Source of the DNA: Candidatus Freyarchaeota archaeon
GTDB lineage: Archaea > Asgardarchaeota > Jordiarchaeia > Jordiarchaeales > Jordiarchaeaceae
Length of the DNA: 64,000 nucleotides
Assembly (NCBI GenBank): GCA_030587365.1
Contig: JAUQZE010000006.1
Span: 62,001-126,000, forward strand
Direction of reading: 5' to 3'
Part shown: in pieces, positions 1-9,289 of the stretch
How the letters are laid out: every line of letters begins with the position of its first letter
Numbering within the stretch: the stretch's first letter is position 1
The notes under the pieces: model-generated
The model's input: the letters and a program-made list of their open reading frames with translations, nothing else
Database searches by the model: none
Told to the model about the DNA's origin: nothing
Position numbers and translations under genes: made by a program

Positions 1-325
1 AAACAGCAAGCCCCGCGCCTATAAGAATAGCAGTAATCGTCCTAGGAATCCTTGAATAATACAGTATAGTATCCAAACTCCAGTCAATATAACTGGGCAG
101 AGTAATTCCATAACTTTGAAGTGGTCTACCAAAAATCCAAAGCCTGTTAAGAGACGCAAAAACATCCCCCAAAGTGACCACCTTTGCCCCAAAAATAAGA
201 GACGCAAGTATAAGCACCGCCAGTATAGCCAAGCCAATAATAACGGATACAGTTAGCAGAAAAATTTTACGCCTAATTAAAACTGATTTGCCAACAAAAA
301 AAAGAGAGGAGAAAGTTTTAACCAA
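1..325 (-). CDS. FecCD-family ABC transporter permease, N-terminal part (runs off the left edge)
   Basis: Partial gene: about 108 codons are present and the rest lies beyond base 1. The frame starts at a TTG (323-325) just after the stop of the binding-protein gene; an in-frame stop precedes it. A basic N-terminus is followed by one long hydrophobic segment (about residues 24-45), then a periplasmic stretch and the sequence RIPRTITAILIGAGLA, which is the hallmark RxPR(T/L)xxAxLxGAxLA segment of FecCD/BtuC-type permeases for cobalamin, haem or iron chelates. It would form the membrane channel for the binding protein encoded at 337-1416, with which it is co-oriented at a gap of about 11 bases. 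Substrate cannot be told from this part. Confidence 0.8.
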   Translation of the reverse strand, partial: MVKTFSSLFFVGKSVLIRRKIFLLTVSVIIGLAILAVLILASLIFGAKVVTLGDVFASLNRLWIFGRPLQSYGITLPSYIDWSLDTILYYSRIPRTITAILIGAGLAV

Positions 326-336
326 ATTTCATCACC

Positions 337-1416
337 CTACTCCAGTATAAATGAATCTAGGTATCCTTTATAATTGTCTGTGTTCAATATATGGGGGTAA
401 TCAAAAGTTGCATTGAATAAAGCTGGAAACAGTATATTGGCTAGAAGTTCAACCCCCTCTGCAACTCTCGGCCCTGGTCTTGTAAGCAAGTTATCTGCCT
501 GTCCTTGAATGAAATATATTTCACCAGATATATAAGCAGGTGTTCCACCAAGTGGAGAACTGCCAAGGTTAATAAGAGTTTCAACAGGATTCAAGAATGC
601 ATTGTGGTCCAAAATAATTATTTTACTAGGATTTCTCGCTGCTGCAACAGCCATTGTTAGTTCGGGCCAGGGAAGGGAACTATCGTAGAAGATATTCAGG
701 CCGCCTGCTTTTTGAATGATTTCGCTAAGAAACGTGTTATTTCCGCAGGTTAACACTGTTTGTTGATCAAAATCAATCCACACGCACATAAGTACATTGA
801 CTACTGTTTGATTTGATACGTTTCCTTGAATGGTGTTTATTTTTGTGTTCATTTTATCAACGAGGGCTTGAGCCATTGAGTTTCTTTTGAATAAGCTTCC
901 AATCTGTAAAATGGATACCTCTATTTCGCTGATTCTTGTACCTTGGGAAACTAAGAATGAGAAAATACCTTGGCTTATCAGAGAATAGTACAATGATACT
1001 TGACTAGGTACACCTGAATCTACAAGAACTATATTGGGATTAAGATTTACCACATCTTCCACACTTGGAGCCCACCAGTCTATACCGTTATATATTTTCC
1101 CGGATAATATTAGTTCAACAAGTCTAGGTAGATAAAAGTCTCTCAATTTGTATCCTAGTCCATAAGGATCATGATTTGTGCAGCCAACTATGTATTCTTC
1201 AAGACCTAAACCAAGAAGGATTTCATCTATATGTGGTGCCATTGATACTATTCTAGGTTGACCCAATTGAAATAATATAAAGCCAAGTATGTAGCTTTGC
1301 TGAGCAAATCTTTGGTTGTTCATAACTTGATAAGTGGATAATCCGGTTACTGAAACTGCTACTATTACTATGAGTATTGCAGCCAGTACTCTCTTGCTTC
1401 CCAGAATTTTTCCCAT
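337..1416 (-). CDS. ABC transporter substrate-binding protein, BtuF/FecB family
   Basis: Class III periplasmic-binding protein for cobalamin, haem or Fe-siderophore uptake, expected to be tethered outside the cytoplasmic membrane. About 359 residues from the chosen ATG at 1414-1416, which has a GAGGTGA ribosome site four bases upstream; an ATG at 1437 in the same frame lacks one. A positively charged start and a hydrophobic helix (about residues 10-30) form a signal anchor. The family opening PRIVSMAPHIDEILLGLG, a middle VEDVVNLNPNIVLVD segment and a late GPRVAEGVELLANIL segment are all recognisable. The gene is followed by a FecCD permease, and it is divergent from a CobT-like gene, which makes a corrinoid a reasonable but unproven ligand. 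Confidence 0.85.
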   Translation of the reverse strand: MGKILGSKRVLAAILIVIVAVSVTGLSTYQVMNNQRFAQQSYILGFILFQLGQPRIVSMAPHIDEILLGLGLEEYIVGCTNHDPYGLGYKLRDFYLPRLVELILSGKIYNGIDWWAPSVEDVVNLNPNIVLVDSGVPSQVSLYYSLISQGIFSFLVSQGTRISEIEVSILQIGSLFKRNSMAQALVDKMNTKINTIQGNVSNQTVVNVLMCVWIDFDQQTVLTCGNNTFLSEIIQKAGGLNIFYDSSLPWPELTMAVAAARNPSKIIILDHNAFLNPVETLINLGSSPLGGTPAYISGEIYFIQGQADNLLTRPGPRVAEGVELLANILFPALFNATFDYPHILNTDNYKGYLDSFILE

Positions 1417-1507
1417 GTTTTCACCTCTCATTAGCAAAAAGTTTTTAAATCATCTCGTAGGATAACTTAACCTACAGAGGATAACTTAACCTATATAAAT
1501 GTGATGG

Positions 1508-2638
1508 GTGCAATTAAATATTATACCCTTTGAAGGTATGAAAATGAAAAAACATAGAGATATCCTAATAGCTCACTGCGAAAAAGAGGCAGGAAACTTT
1601 CTGAGCAAAATAGAGAACCTAGAACCGTTATTCATCTGCACCATAGGGAACACCGAGACCGCTAAAATACCGGAAATCTCAGCAGCAGGAAAATATCCAG
1701 AAATCACTGATTACACACCCGCAGCAGATGTTGAACTTCTATTTTATGGAGAATGCAAATGCATAGACGGAGTCCCCGCCACACCAGATGGTATTCCAAC
1801 TCCAGCCCTGATAACTCTATCAGCCTTAAACCTAGCAGATATACCAGTCTTTGCGGTTAGTGGAGGAGTGAAAGTTAAGCCTTACGCACCCTTCATCAAT
1901 CTCAGAGGTGAGCCAGGGGAGGATATCAGAACTGGTAAGGCGGTTAAGAACGTAGAGGAAGTTATTAGAAGGGCGGAGATTGTGGGAAGTAACTTTTCCA
2001 AGATTGCGGACTACCTTGTGATAGGTGAGAGTATTCCTGGAGGAACTACTACCGCGCTGGGAGTTCTTCTCGCTATGGGGGTGGATGCCGAATTAAAGGT
2101 AAGTAGTAGTATGCCGGTAAACCCTCATAATCTCAAGATACAGGTTGTAGAGGAGGGATTGAAGGCAGCTAAAATAAATTTTGGAGATCTTAAAAGTGAC
2201 CCTGTTAAGGCGATTGCTTCTGTTGGTGACCCGATGATTGCCGCTTTCTCAGGGCTTGTTATAGGGTCGGCGTCCAGAATTCCGGTTTTGATGGCGGGTG
2301 GTACTCAGATGACTGCGATTTTATCTGTTGTTAGGGCTTTAAAGAAGGATGTTCTTGAGAATGTGGCGATTGGTACTACGAGGTGGATAATTCAGGATAA
2401 AAGCTCGGATATTAGGGGTATCGTTTCTCAAATCGGCGATGTTCCGATATTGGCTGCTAATCTCAACTTTTCAAATTCAGAAATTGAGGGATTGAAGGCA
2501 TACGAGAAGGGAGTGGTCAAGGAGGGTGTGGGGGCTGGAGGGATCTCGATAGCAACTTTTCTTAAAACTGGAGGTAAAGTTTCCAGCGAAGCGCTTTTGA
2601 GAGAGATAGAAAAGAATTACAGAAAATTGGTAGGGTAA
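1508..2638 (+). CDS. Archaeal CobT-like nicotinate-nucleotide--dimethylbenzimidazole phosphoribosyltransferase family protein
   Basis: 376 residues from a GTG at 1508; ATGs at 1538 and 1544 are alternative starts that give a length closer to archaeal homologues beginning shortly before the LFxC segment. Family features are the glycine-rich SIPGGTTTALGVL motif near residue 180, the SSSMPVNPH segment and the LMAGGTQMTAIL motif near residue 265, which match the archaeal COG2038/TIGR00303 group. These proteins are thought to activate the lower ligand base during assembly of cobamides (vitamin B12 family). The start lies about 90 bases from the divergent corrinoid/iron-type ABC uptake genes, so the shared region may hold both promoters. 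Assignment to the family is firm; enzymatic activity is inferred. Confidence 0.85.
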   Translation: MQLNIIPFEGMKMKKHRDILIAHCEKEAGNFLSKIENLEPLFICTIGNTETAKIPEISAAGKYPEITDYTPAADVELLFYGECKCIDGVPATPDGIPTPALITLSALNLADIPVFAVSGGVKVKPYAPFINLRGEPGEDIRTGKAVKNVEEVIRRAEIVGSNFSKIADYLVIGESIPGGTTTALGVLLAMGVDAELKVSSSMPVNPHNLKIQVVEEGLKAAKINFGDLKSDPVKAIASVGDPMIAAFSGLVIGSASRIPVLMAGGTQMTAILSVVRALKKDVLENVAIGTTRWIIQDKSSDIRGIVSQIGDVPILAANLNFSNSEIEGLKAYEKGVVKEGVGAGGISIATFLKTGGKVSSEALLREIEKNYRKLVG

Positions 2639-2654
2639 TCCCGTTTTTCAATGC

Positions 2655-3539
2655 TTATTTTTGATTTGTTTCATTACTTTTTTCTATCGCTTTTTGGATT
2701 TTTTGTACGATACCATTAAATATTTTTACAGTTTGTGATTCCGGGTCGTTTATTATGAAGGGGGTTCCTTGGTCCGTGTTTTCTGTAATTTTGGGATCTA
2801 TGGGAATTTGGCCCAGGAAGTTTAGATTCATTTCTTCGCTTATTTTTTTGCCCCCTCCGGAACCTAAGATTTCGTATCTTTCTCCGCAATTGGGACACAC
2901 AAAGCCGCTCATGTTTTCTATTATTCCTATTATGGGGATATTCATTCTTCGGGCCATTGAGACCGCTTTTCTAACCACGTATTGTGAAAGGTCGGAGGGG
3001 GCGGTGATTATTATTGCCCCGTCCATTTCGGGCATGAGTTGTATTATGTTTAGGGGTTCGTCTCCCGTGCCTGGCGGCAGGTCTACTAGTAGGTAGTCTA
3101 GTTCTCCCCATTCTATGTCTGATAGAATTTGTCTTATGGCTTTCATTTTCAGCGGTCCGCGCCATATGAGTGGTTTTTCGCTGTCGGATAGGAGGAGGTC
3201 CATGGAAATTACTTTTACTCCATGAGGGGTGGTGACGGGGTGGAAGCCGGTTTCTGTGGTTTCGGGGTGTTTTCCCTGTATTCCCAGTATTTTGGGTATT
3301 GAGGGTCCGTGTATGTCTGAGTCTAGGATTCCTACTTTGTAGCCTTTTTTTGCTAGGGCTGTTGCTAGGTTGGCGGTTACTGTGCTTTTTCCTACCCCGC
3401 CTTTCCCGGACATTATCATAATTTTGTGTTTTACCTTGGTCATTTTTTCTTGGACTTTCTTTTTTTGGGCGATTTTTTCGATCATTGGTTTGATTTTTTG
3501 TTCCACCACTTCGTTGGCCGATTTTTTTTGGTTGGTCAA
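2655..3539 (-). CDS. mrp: Mrp/NBP35-family iron-sulfur carrier P-loop ATPase
   Basis: 294 residues, TTG start at 3537-3539. Deviant Walker A motif GKGGVGKST at residues 45-53, the DSDIHGPSIP switch region, the LLVDLPPGTGDEP Walker B region, and a CPNC metal-binding pair near residue 215 that bridges an Fe-S cluster between two subunits. These are diagnostic of the ApbC/Mrp/NBP35 family, cytosolic scaffold or carrier proteins that deliver Fe-S clusters. The first 40 residues are a lysine-rich helix ahead of the ATPase fold. The first ~140 bases of the gene plus upstream sequence are duplicated 6 kb away at 9461-9620 (see that entry). The gene converges with the CobT-like gene. Confidence 0.92.
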   Translation of the reverse strand: MTNQKKSANEVVEQKIKPMIEKIAQKKKVQEKMTKVKHKIMIMSGKGGVGKSTVTANLATALAKKGYKVGILDSDIHGPSIPKILGIQGKHPETTETGFHPVTTPHGVKVISMDLLLSDSEKPLIWRGPLKMKAIRQILSDIEWGELDYLLVDLPPGTGDEPLNIIQLMPEMDGAIIITAPSDLSQYVVRKAVSMARRMNIPIIGIIENMSGFVCPNCGERYEILGSGGGKKISEEMNLNFLGQIPIDPKITENTDQGTPFIINDPESQTVKIFNGIVQKIQKAIEKSNETNQK

Positions 3540-3580
3540 ATTGATTCACCTTCAGTGATGAAAGGTAGTTGTCTCTTTTC
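3421..3580. repeat. Direct repeat, copy 1: 5' end of mrp and its upstream region
   Basis: Reading the two stretches side by side shows that 3421-3580 and 9461-9620 align over about 160 bases in the same orientation, with only around eight differences and one single-base insertion. Similarity begins abruptly inside mrp codon 40 and fades about 40 bases upstream of the mrp start. The copies bracket the HEAT-repeat gene and the 1387-residue gene, so they may mark an integrated segment or a duplication. Confidence 0.9.
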
Positions 3581-3760
3581 TTATTTGGGGGGGGTGGTTT
3601 GAATGGGTCTTTTTGGGTAGGTGTTAAGCAAGGGTGGAGGGGGAAATTTGCTGCGTTTAGAAAAAATAGGTTTTTTCGTTTGGGGTGGGTGTTGTTTGGT
3701 TGGGTGAGTTTGGTGGTGTGTGTTTTTGGTGTGGTGTTCTTGTTTTTTAGGGTGTTATTT
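3581..3760. other. Intergenic stretch with extreme G/T bias on the + strand
   Basis: Between mrp and the HEAT-repeat gene the + strand is almost free of C and consists of G runs separated by T runs, including an eight-G run near 3590 and GGGTGG/GGGGG clusters at 3630-3650. Four or more closely spaced G runs could fold as a G-quadruplex on the + strand. An open frame across it (69 codons) has no recognisable protein features and I do not call it a gene. The T-rich 3' end may serve as a terminator region. Confidence 0.5.
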
Positions 3761-4978
3761 TTATCTTTTTATTTTTAATTTTTTCTCTCTCATCTTCTTG
3801 ACTATTCTTCCTACTCCTTCCTGAACAAACTTGTTTTCGTCCTTTAGTGCTTCTATTGTGGATTCTAATGCTGGTTCTCCGAATTCTGCGAGGATTTTCA
3901 GCAGCTCGAATTGGACATCCGACCAGCTATCTTTTAATATCTGTATTATTGGTTCAATCGCTCTTTCGTCCCCTATCTCTGCCAGAATTTCTGCCACCTC
4001 TATTTGAACCGAGCTGGATACTTGCTTCAGCGATTTTATGAGGGGTTCCACAGCCACCTCTCCCATATTTACGAGGGCTTCACGCGCCCTTAATCGAACA
4101 TAACTGTGGTAGTCTTCTAGTGCTTGGACTAGGGGCTCTACCGCTCTTTCATCCTTTATTTCGCCCAGAGCTTTCGCCGCTTTCAATTTGACCAGCAAAT
4201 CGTCACTACTTAATGCCTGTATCAAAGAATCTACTCCCCTTTCTCTGAAATCTTTGAGAGTTTTTTCTAACTTGAGTTGAACATCCGATTTGCTGAGATG
4301 ATTTTTTTTCATTATTTGCCGTAAAGCGTATCTTGCGGCTTGTCGAACATCCTTCTCCTCGTCGTTTAAAGCTTCGGTGAGGAGTTCCACCGCTCGTTCA
4401 TCACCAATCTCTCCCAGAGCCCACGCCGCGCAGGTTCGAGTAACATAATCAACCTCAATGAGTAGAACGTTGATGAGGGGTTCCACCGCCCGCTTATCTC
4501 CTATTTTTCCCAAAGCTGTTATTGCCTTCACTGAACTGCCTCCCCACCCTCCATCAAGTGATTGTATCAGGGGCACCACCGCTCTCCTATCACCGATCTT
4601 TCCAAGAGCTTCAGCAGCTGAACTCGAGACAATATTATCTCTGCTTTTTAGAGCTTGAATGAGGGGCTCCACGCTCCTCTCGTCAATAATCATTCCAAGC
4701 GCATGCGCTGCAAAACTTTGAGTAAAGTTATCTGCGTCATTTAAAGCCTTGATAAGTGGTTCTACTGCCCTCCTGTCCCCGATTCTTCCAAGGGCAAGTG
4801 CTGCACTTCGTCGAACCTCCGCATTTTCGTCAATACTAAGAACCTCAATAAGTGGCTCCACCGCCGCCTCACCGTAGTTAACAAGCTCCTCCGCTGCCTG
4901 CCCCCGGGCTTCTCTATTTCCACGCCTCAACTTATCAAAAAGCACCTCCATTACTGGCACCCCTAATTTACGTAGCAT
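3761..4978 (-). CDS. HEAT-repeat (PBS-lyase type) protein
   Basis: 405 residues made almost wholly of about 11-12 helical repeats of roughly 31 residues with the consensus RAVEPLIxAL...VRxxAAxALGxIGDE, the PBS-lyase HEAT-like signature. A charged break around residues 205-235 divides the repeats into two blocks. Such solenoids act as protein-protein scaffolds; no catalytic domain, signal peptide or membrane segment is visible. The start at 4978 is plausible; ATG codon 10 is an alternative. It is co-oriented with, and about 150 bases downstream of, the 1387-residue gene, and both lie between the two mrp-derived repeats, so they may belong to one imported or duplicated unit. Partner unknown. 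Confidence 0.85.
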   Translation of the reverse strand: MLRKLGVPVMEVLFDKLRRGNREARGQAAEELVNYGEAAVEPLIEVLSIDENAEVRRSAALALGRIGDRRAVEPLIKALNDADNFTQSFAAHALGMIIDERSVEPLIQALKSRDNIVSSSAAEALGKIGDRRAVVPLIQSLDGGWGGSSVKAITALGKIGDKRAVEPLINVLLIEVDYVTRTCAAWALGEIGDERAVELLTEALNDEEKDVRQAARYALRQIMKKNHLSKSDVQLKLEKTLKDFRERGVDSLIQALSSDDLLVKLKAAKALGEIKDERAVEPLVQALEDYHSYVRLRAREALVNMGEVAVEPLIKSLKQVSSSVQIEVAEILAEIGDERAIEPIIQILKDSWSDVQFELLKILAEFGEPALESTIEALKDENKFVQEGVGRIVKKMREKKLKIKR

Positions 4979-5125
4979 TGATAAAATTTATCACTTCATC
5001 ATTTATTATTACACCTTTCCTTATATACGTACCACTTCAGGAATAATTGGTAAATTTAACTAGGATACGGTGGGTACAAAAACAATCATAACTCTATAAC
5101 AGCAAAAATTTTCTTTTATTTTTTA

Positions 5126-8100
5126 TCACCACATTCCATACACGTAGTGTGTTATGTAGTTCGCTATGTAATCGTATCCTCCGAGTCCGAAACTGGGCAG
5201 GTACTCCAGTATTGGACTGAAGTCCAGGGTTACGTCCCACATCCATGGTAGTCCTATTATGTTGTTCACCCAGGCGTTCTCCACCGCACTAATTCCGGTC
5301 ATGGCTACCGTGTTTGCTATCGCGCTTCCGATTACTGATGTTACTCCTCCCATCAGTGATGCTCCTATCAATAGTTTCGCCGCGGGCCATATTTTCTCCT
5401 TGTAGAACTGGTCTGCCTGTGGCAACATGGATACCAGTCCGACTGCCTCTGTGCCCAGGCCTCCTATTATTGCGCCTAGGGGTCCGCCGTACTGGAATCC
5501 GGCTAGTGCTCCGAACACTCCGAGGAATGGTTTCATTAGGTCTGCCAGTGTGTCCTCTGATACGTATCCCATTCCCAGCGTCATCATTCCGCTCTGCATT
5601 CCTTGCAGTATTACGTTTACCCAGTCCATGTCTATACCGCACCTTACGCTCTTGAACGCTCCTTCTCCGAACTCCATATAGTCGGTGAGGTAAACAGCAG
5701 CAGCCATCAGAATGGACATCATAATATTAGTATCAGGGTTCATCATGTTCCAAGTTATGCAGCCTCCCCAATAGTAGTTAGAAAGGTTGGAAAAGTCATA
5801 ATTGCCACTGGTGAAGTCGAAAATTGGACTTAGTGTACACGCCTCCAGAGCAGCAACCAGAGTGTAGCCTACTGCCTGTAGAACGGGTGCGACTATCGTC
5901 ATGAATGGTGCGACGTGTGCTGCCCCCGTGATTCCTCCCAGTGACATTTGTCCCCCGGTGCTTATGAGGTTCATTGGAGAGAGCATGCTTTTGAAGGTCT
6001 TTAGGGTTGGTCCTTGGCAGATTTTTTCGAACAGGGTTAGGGTTTCCATTTCTACGTCTCCCTGTTCGGTGATGTGGTTTTCTTTCAGGTATTTGTAAAA
6101 GTCTGTGTGTGCCTGTTTGATGTCGTCTAGGGATAGTCCGGTTTTTTTCGCTATTTCGTTATCTTCCATTCCTGCTTGATACCTGCACCAGGCTACGAGT
6201 TGCATGGCGTACTCATCGTTTATGTATTTGGTTCCTGATAGTGTTTTGAGCTGGAGTTTTGCCATGAGGGAGGAGTCCACCACTTCTTTGATGGTTTCCA
6301 GTCTGGGTTTTATTTGTTTGAGCATCTCGGTCACGTACATCGTCTTGGCGAAGGGGTTTACCATGGTTTCTGGTCTTATTTGGTCTAGGCTACGTGCCAT
6401 TTTTCCCAGTTTTATCATTGCGCGTAGCATTTCCCCCTGTACTTCGAAGTCCTTGGTGTTGGCTAGTTTGTCTGAAATATATTTTAGTGCTTGCTCGAAG
6501 CCTTGGCTTACCACCTTGAAGACATCGCCCTGCTTGATGCTTTTAATTAGTTTGTTGTAGTAGTTGCCGAACCAGTTCAGGGCGCTTTTCTCGGAGTCTT
6601 CTGCGTACGCTTCCACGAGGAAGTAGGTGTCTACGATTCCCAGGACTGGTATGAAGTATTTATCTGCCAGTTTTTCGCGTAGCTCCATGATTTTGTAGAC
6701 GGGGTTGGTAACGAATGTTCTAACGGCGAGGCTGATGAACCCCATTTTTTCGTATCCCTGACGGTTGCCTGGGTCCAATTTGAGTTTGTCAAGAATCCAC
6801 TCACAGAACTGGTAATAACCGGTCTGGGGACCGGGTTTACCTGTTTCTTCGAGATTCCACTTTGTTACCTTTTCAAAAATTTCAGATTTCATTTCAGGAG
6901 GAGGCACATTTGAAATTCTTCCGTGGAACACCTCCCTTAACTTATAGGGGGTGATATATGAATGAAGGTTTATGCCTTTAATCTCATCAAGGCGTCCCTC
7001 TTCCTTGAGTTCTTGGAATGTTTTATAAACAGTACCATACTTTTTGAAGAGGTTTCCCTTCTCATCAACAGGCGATCCAATCGAATCTAATGATTTTAAA
7101 TCATCGAGGTTATTTGGGTCGAATTGGGCGCTTCCTACTTTATACTTCAGGGCTCCTTCGCTCGTATGTATCATTGGAAGCATAACATCTTTTTTATAGC
7201 CTAATCTTTGGAATCCTAGTATTGAGAGTAGGGCGATATATCTGTCTGTGGAGGTGGGTAAGTATCTCATACCTTTTTGAATGTCTTTGTGGGTTTTTGC
7301 GTCGGGATACTTCTCAACTAGTTTGTTGAAGCCGGGGTAGTCTTTTTCAATGAACCAGCCTTCTACTGCTATGTTTGAGCTAGGCGCTATGGGGTAGATT
7401 TCTCTTATTTGGTTTAATGCGTCTAGTATTCCCAGTTCTTGGCATATTGTTATGGCTAGTATTGGGTAGCTGTACAGCATGGCTTCCAGTTGGTCGCAGA
7501 GATTCTTTGGGGAAACCAAGAACTGTTTGCCTGTGTATTTTGGTCCTTGGGAGTCTGGGTTTACGTAGCTTGTTGTTCCTTCGAAGGTGTGGGAGAGTAG
7601 TCTTAGGAATTTGCCTAGTTCGGCGATGCTTGTGGGGGTGTATTCGTTCTTGAAATATTCGTTATTCATGGCGAAGGGTTTGGGGATTTGTGTGTATTTT
7701 CCGTCTTTGTATTCGTATAGTAGATAACTGGCTACATTTGACCAGAGTTCGTTCTCCTTGGAAACGATGGAAACGGGGCTTGAGGAGTAGATTCTGGAGT
7801 TGAATTCGTCGGGGTCAACACTCTGGTCGTACTTACTGTTCTCTTTAAACACGGGTACAACCACAATTGTTTTACCAGTGAGCGTGCTCTCAATGTAATC
7901 GATGAAGGCTATGGTTGGTTTTTTAACGTCAAATTCTTCGGGGTCAACGTCATATGGTTGTATTTGTGGTAGCTGGCCCTCAGCTATTCTGAAGAAGGGT
8001 GTGTTTGCTCTTGCGAAGCCGTTTAATGGGTGTGTTACTGCGGATAGTAGTGTGGGGTCAATATTTATGGAGGTGAAAATTTTTCCCAGTCCGGATTCGG

Positions 8101-9289
8101 TTATGGAGTCTCCTAGGAGGGATAGTAGGGTTATTCTATCAGTCCATTCCCTATCGGGGCTGGTTTTAACCTCAAGGTTCTTTTGCGCAATTTTTTCATA
8201 CGCGTACTTGAAGGTGTCCCAGGCGGGGCTTACAATTGAAAGGATATTATTTGGAGAGTTGGGGCTTAAAAATGCTAACATAATCTCTATACACGTGACA
8301 CGTTTCATGTCGCCAGCCTGTGCAACGATTGTTTTATAACAATTTTTCACCGTGTCGGGTGCTCCGAAAATCGACATCAAATTATCCAGAACATCTTCGT
8401 AAGAAGCTTCCCCGGGCACATCATGTACGTACTGACCCTTTTTGAGGGTTATCATGGGGAGGAACATGTTTTTGTATTTGCCGCCGATTATTCGTTCAGG
8501 TATGTTGCCCGGTAATTGTGATTGTACTACTGGGTTTAGATAGTCTAGGTTTTTGTGCACTATTTCTATGCAGCTTAGGCGTCCGTTTGAAGAGGTTTTT
8601 TTGTAGATTACTCCGTGTTCGAAGTTCTCAGTTATGAATCCTTGGTTTTGGTCTGTTATGTAGATTATGCATTTGGGTTTCCCAGTATCGTCGTAACCCA
8701 TTTCGTGTAGGATGACTCCTGTTATTTTGCCGTCTGGCTGGATGAGTTTCTCAATGTTATCGTCAGCCCATTTGGCTTCGCCGGTTTTTTGGTTATCTTT
8801 AATGTACGCCCAGCCCATTCGAACCAGCCATTCATTGTTCAGTATCTTAACACCGTTAGGATTGGTTTCGGTTTCTGTGTTATCGGTTTGTTCAAGCAGC
8901 ATTCTTCGAATATTCATTGATGTGGGGTCGTTTCGAATGGTTAGGGATTGGCTGAGGTATCCGCAAACCGCGTCGTTAATGCTGGCTAGAGAGAATTGGC
9001 AATCCACACCCATGTATATCTGGGCGGGTAGCTGTTCCTTATCATCCAAATAGGCTATTGCTGTGGAAGTGGCGTCATAAAATAGACTTACACTGTCGAA
9101 AATAAACTCCCTAAGGGCGTACTGAACATCTAGACCTGGCATGCGCATAATTGTGGTTCTCTCCCTTCCATACTTACCATTTAAATCGGCAAGCATAGCA
9201 CGAGAATAGTCCGGGTACTGTTTGCTTTCACTTGTTCTGCTCCTAAAGGTTTGCAACATCCTGTATATTAATGCGGGAGTTTCGTGCAT
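5126..9289 (-). CDS. Giant protein of unknown function (1387 residues) with hydrophobic C-terminal third
   Basis: Not recognised. The single uninterrupted frame of 1387 codons is real by its length and composition. The N-terminal ~1000 residues look soluble, mixed alpha/beta, with no signal peptide. Around residues 1030-1075 there is a helix-turn-helix-like segment (EIAKKTGLSLDDI). From about residue 1100 onward there are several Gly/Ala-rich hydrophobic stretches (for example near GALAGFQYGGPLGAIIGG) resembling membrane-inserting helices, ending in an aromatic Tyr/Trp-rich tail. A TATA-like TATAAAAG lies directly upstream of the ATG, so translation could instead begin at the ATG at 9257-9259. 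The gene sits with the HEAT-repeat gene inside a segment bounded by 160-bp direct repeats. It could be a surface, viral or element-encoded protein; I cannot choose. Confidence 0.75.
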   Translation of the reverse strand: MHETPALIYRMLQTFRSRTSESKQYPDYSRAMLADLNGKYGRERTTIMRMPGLDVQYALREFIFDSVSLFYDATSTAIAYLDDKEQLPAQIYMGVDCQFSLASINDAVCGYLSQSLTIRNDPTSMNIRRMLLEQTDNTETETNPNGVKILNNEWLVRMGWAYIKDNQKTGEAKWADDNIEKLIQPDGKITGVILHEMGYDDTGKPKCIIYITDQNQGFITENFEHGVIYKKTSSNGRLSCIEIVHKNLDYLNPVVQSQLPGNIPERIIGGKYKNMFLPMITLKKGQYVHDVPGEASYEDVLDNLMSIFGAPDTVKNCYKTIVAQAGDMKRVTCIEIMLAFLSPNSPNNILSIVSPAWDTFKYAYEKIAQKNLEVKTSPDREWTDRITLLSLLGDSITESGLGKIFTSINIDPTLLSAVTHPLNGFARANTPFFRIAEGQLPQIQPYDVDPEEFDVKKPTIAFIDYIESTLTGKTIVVVPVFKENSKYDQSVDPDEFNSRIYSSSPVSIVSKENELWSNVASYLLYEYKDGKYTQIPKPFAMNNEYFKNEYTPTSIAELGKFLRLLSHTFEGTTSYVNPDSQGPKYTGKQFLVSPKNLCDQLEAMLYSYPILAITICQELGILDALNQIREIYPIAPSSNIAVEGWFIEKDYPGFNKLVEKYPDAKTHKDIQKGMRYLPTSTDRYIALLSILGFQRLGYKKDVMLPMIHTSEGALKYKVGSAQFDPNNLDDLKSLDSIGSPVDEKGNLFKKYGTVYKTFQELKEEGRLDEIKGINLHSYITPYKLREVFHGRISNVPPPEMKSEIFEKVTKWNLEETGKPGPQTGYYQFCEWILDKLKLDPGNRQGYEKMGFISLAVRTFVTNPVYKIMELREKLADKYFIPVLGIVDTYFLVEAYAEDSEKSALNWFGNYYNKLIKSIKQGDVFKVVSQGFEQALKYISDKLANTKDFEVQGEMLRAMIKLGKMARSLDQIRPETMVNPFAKTMYVTEMLKQIKPRLETIKEVVDSSLMAKLQLKTLSGTKYINDEYAMQLVAWCRYQAGMEDNEIAKKTGLSLDDIKQAHTDFYKYLKENHITEQGDVEMETLTLFEKICQGPTLKTFKSMLSPMNLISTGGQMSLGGITGAAHVAPFMTIVAPVLQAVGYTLVAALEACTLSPIFDFTSGNYDFSNLSNYYWGGCITWNMMNPDTNIMMSILMAAAVYLTDYMEFGEGAFKSVRCGIDMDWVNVILQGMQSGMMTLGMGYVSEDTLADLMKPFLGVFGALAGFQYGGPLGAIIGGLGTEAVGLVSMLPQADQFYKEKIWPAAKLLIGASLMGGVTSVIGSAIANTVAMTGISAVENAWVNNIIGLPWMWDVTLDFSPILEYLPSFGLGGYDYIANYITHYVYGMW

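Noticed and set aside
19..237. A 72-codon minus-strand open frame near the left edge
   Set aside because: It lies in another frame of the FecCD permease gene, whose frame gives the clear RIPRTITAILIGAG motif.
2971..3549. A 192-codon minus-strand frame rich in Arg, Asn and Pro inside mrp
   Set aside because: It is the +1 frame of mrp; its odd composition mirrors mrp codon use, and mrp itself has all family motifs.
5289..5681. Several open frames on both strands over the 3' part of the giant gene
   Set aside because: They are frame shadows in a GC-richer part of the 1387-codon gene, with no ribosome sites and no protein-like features.
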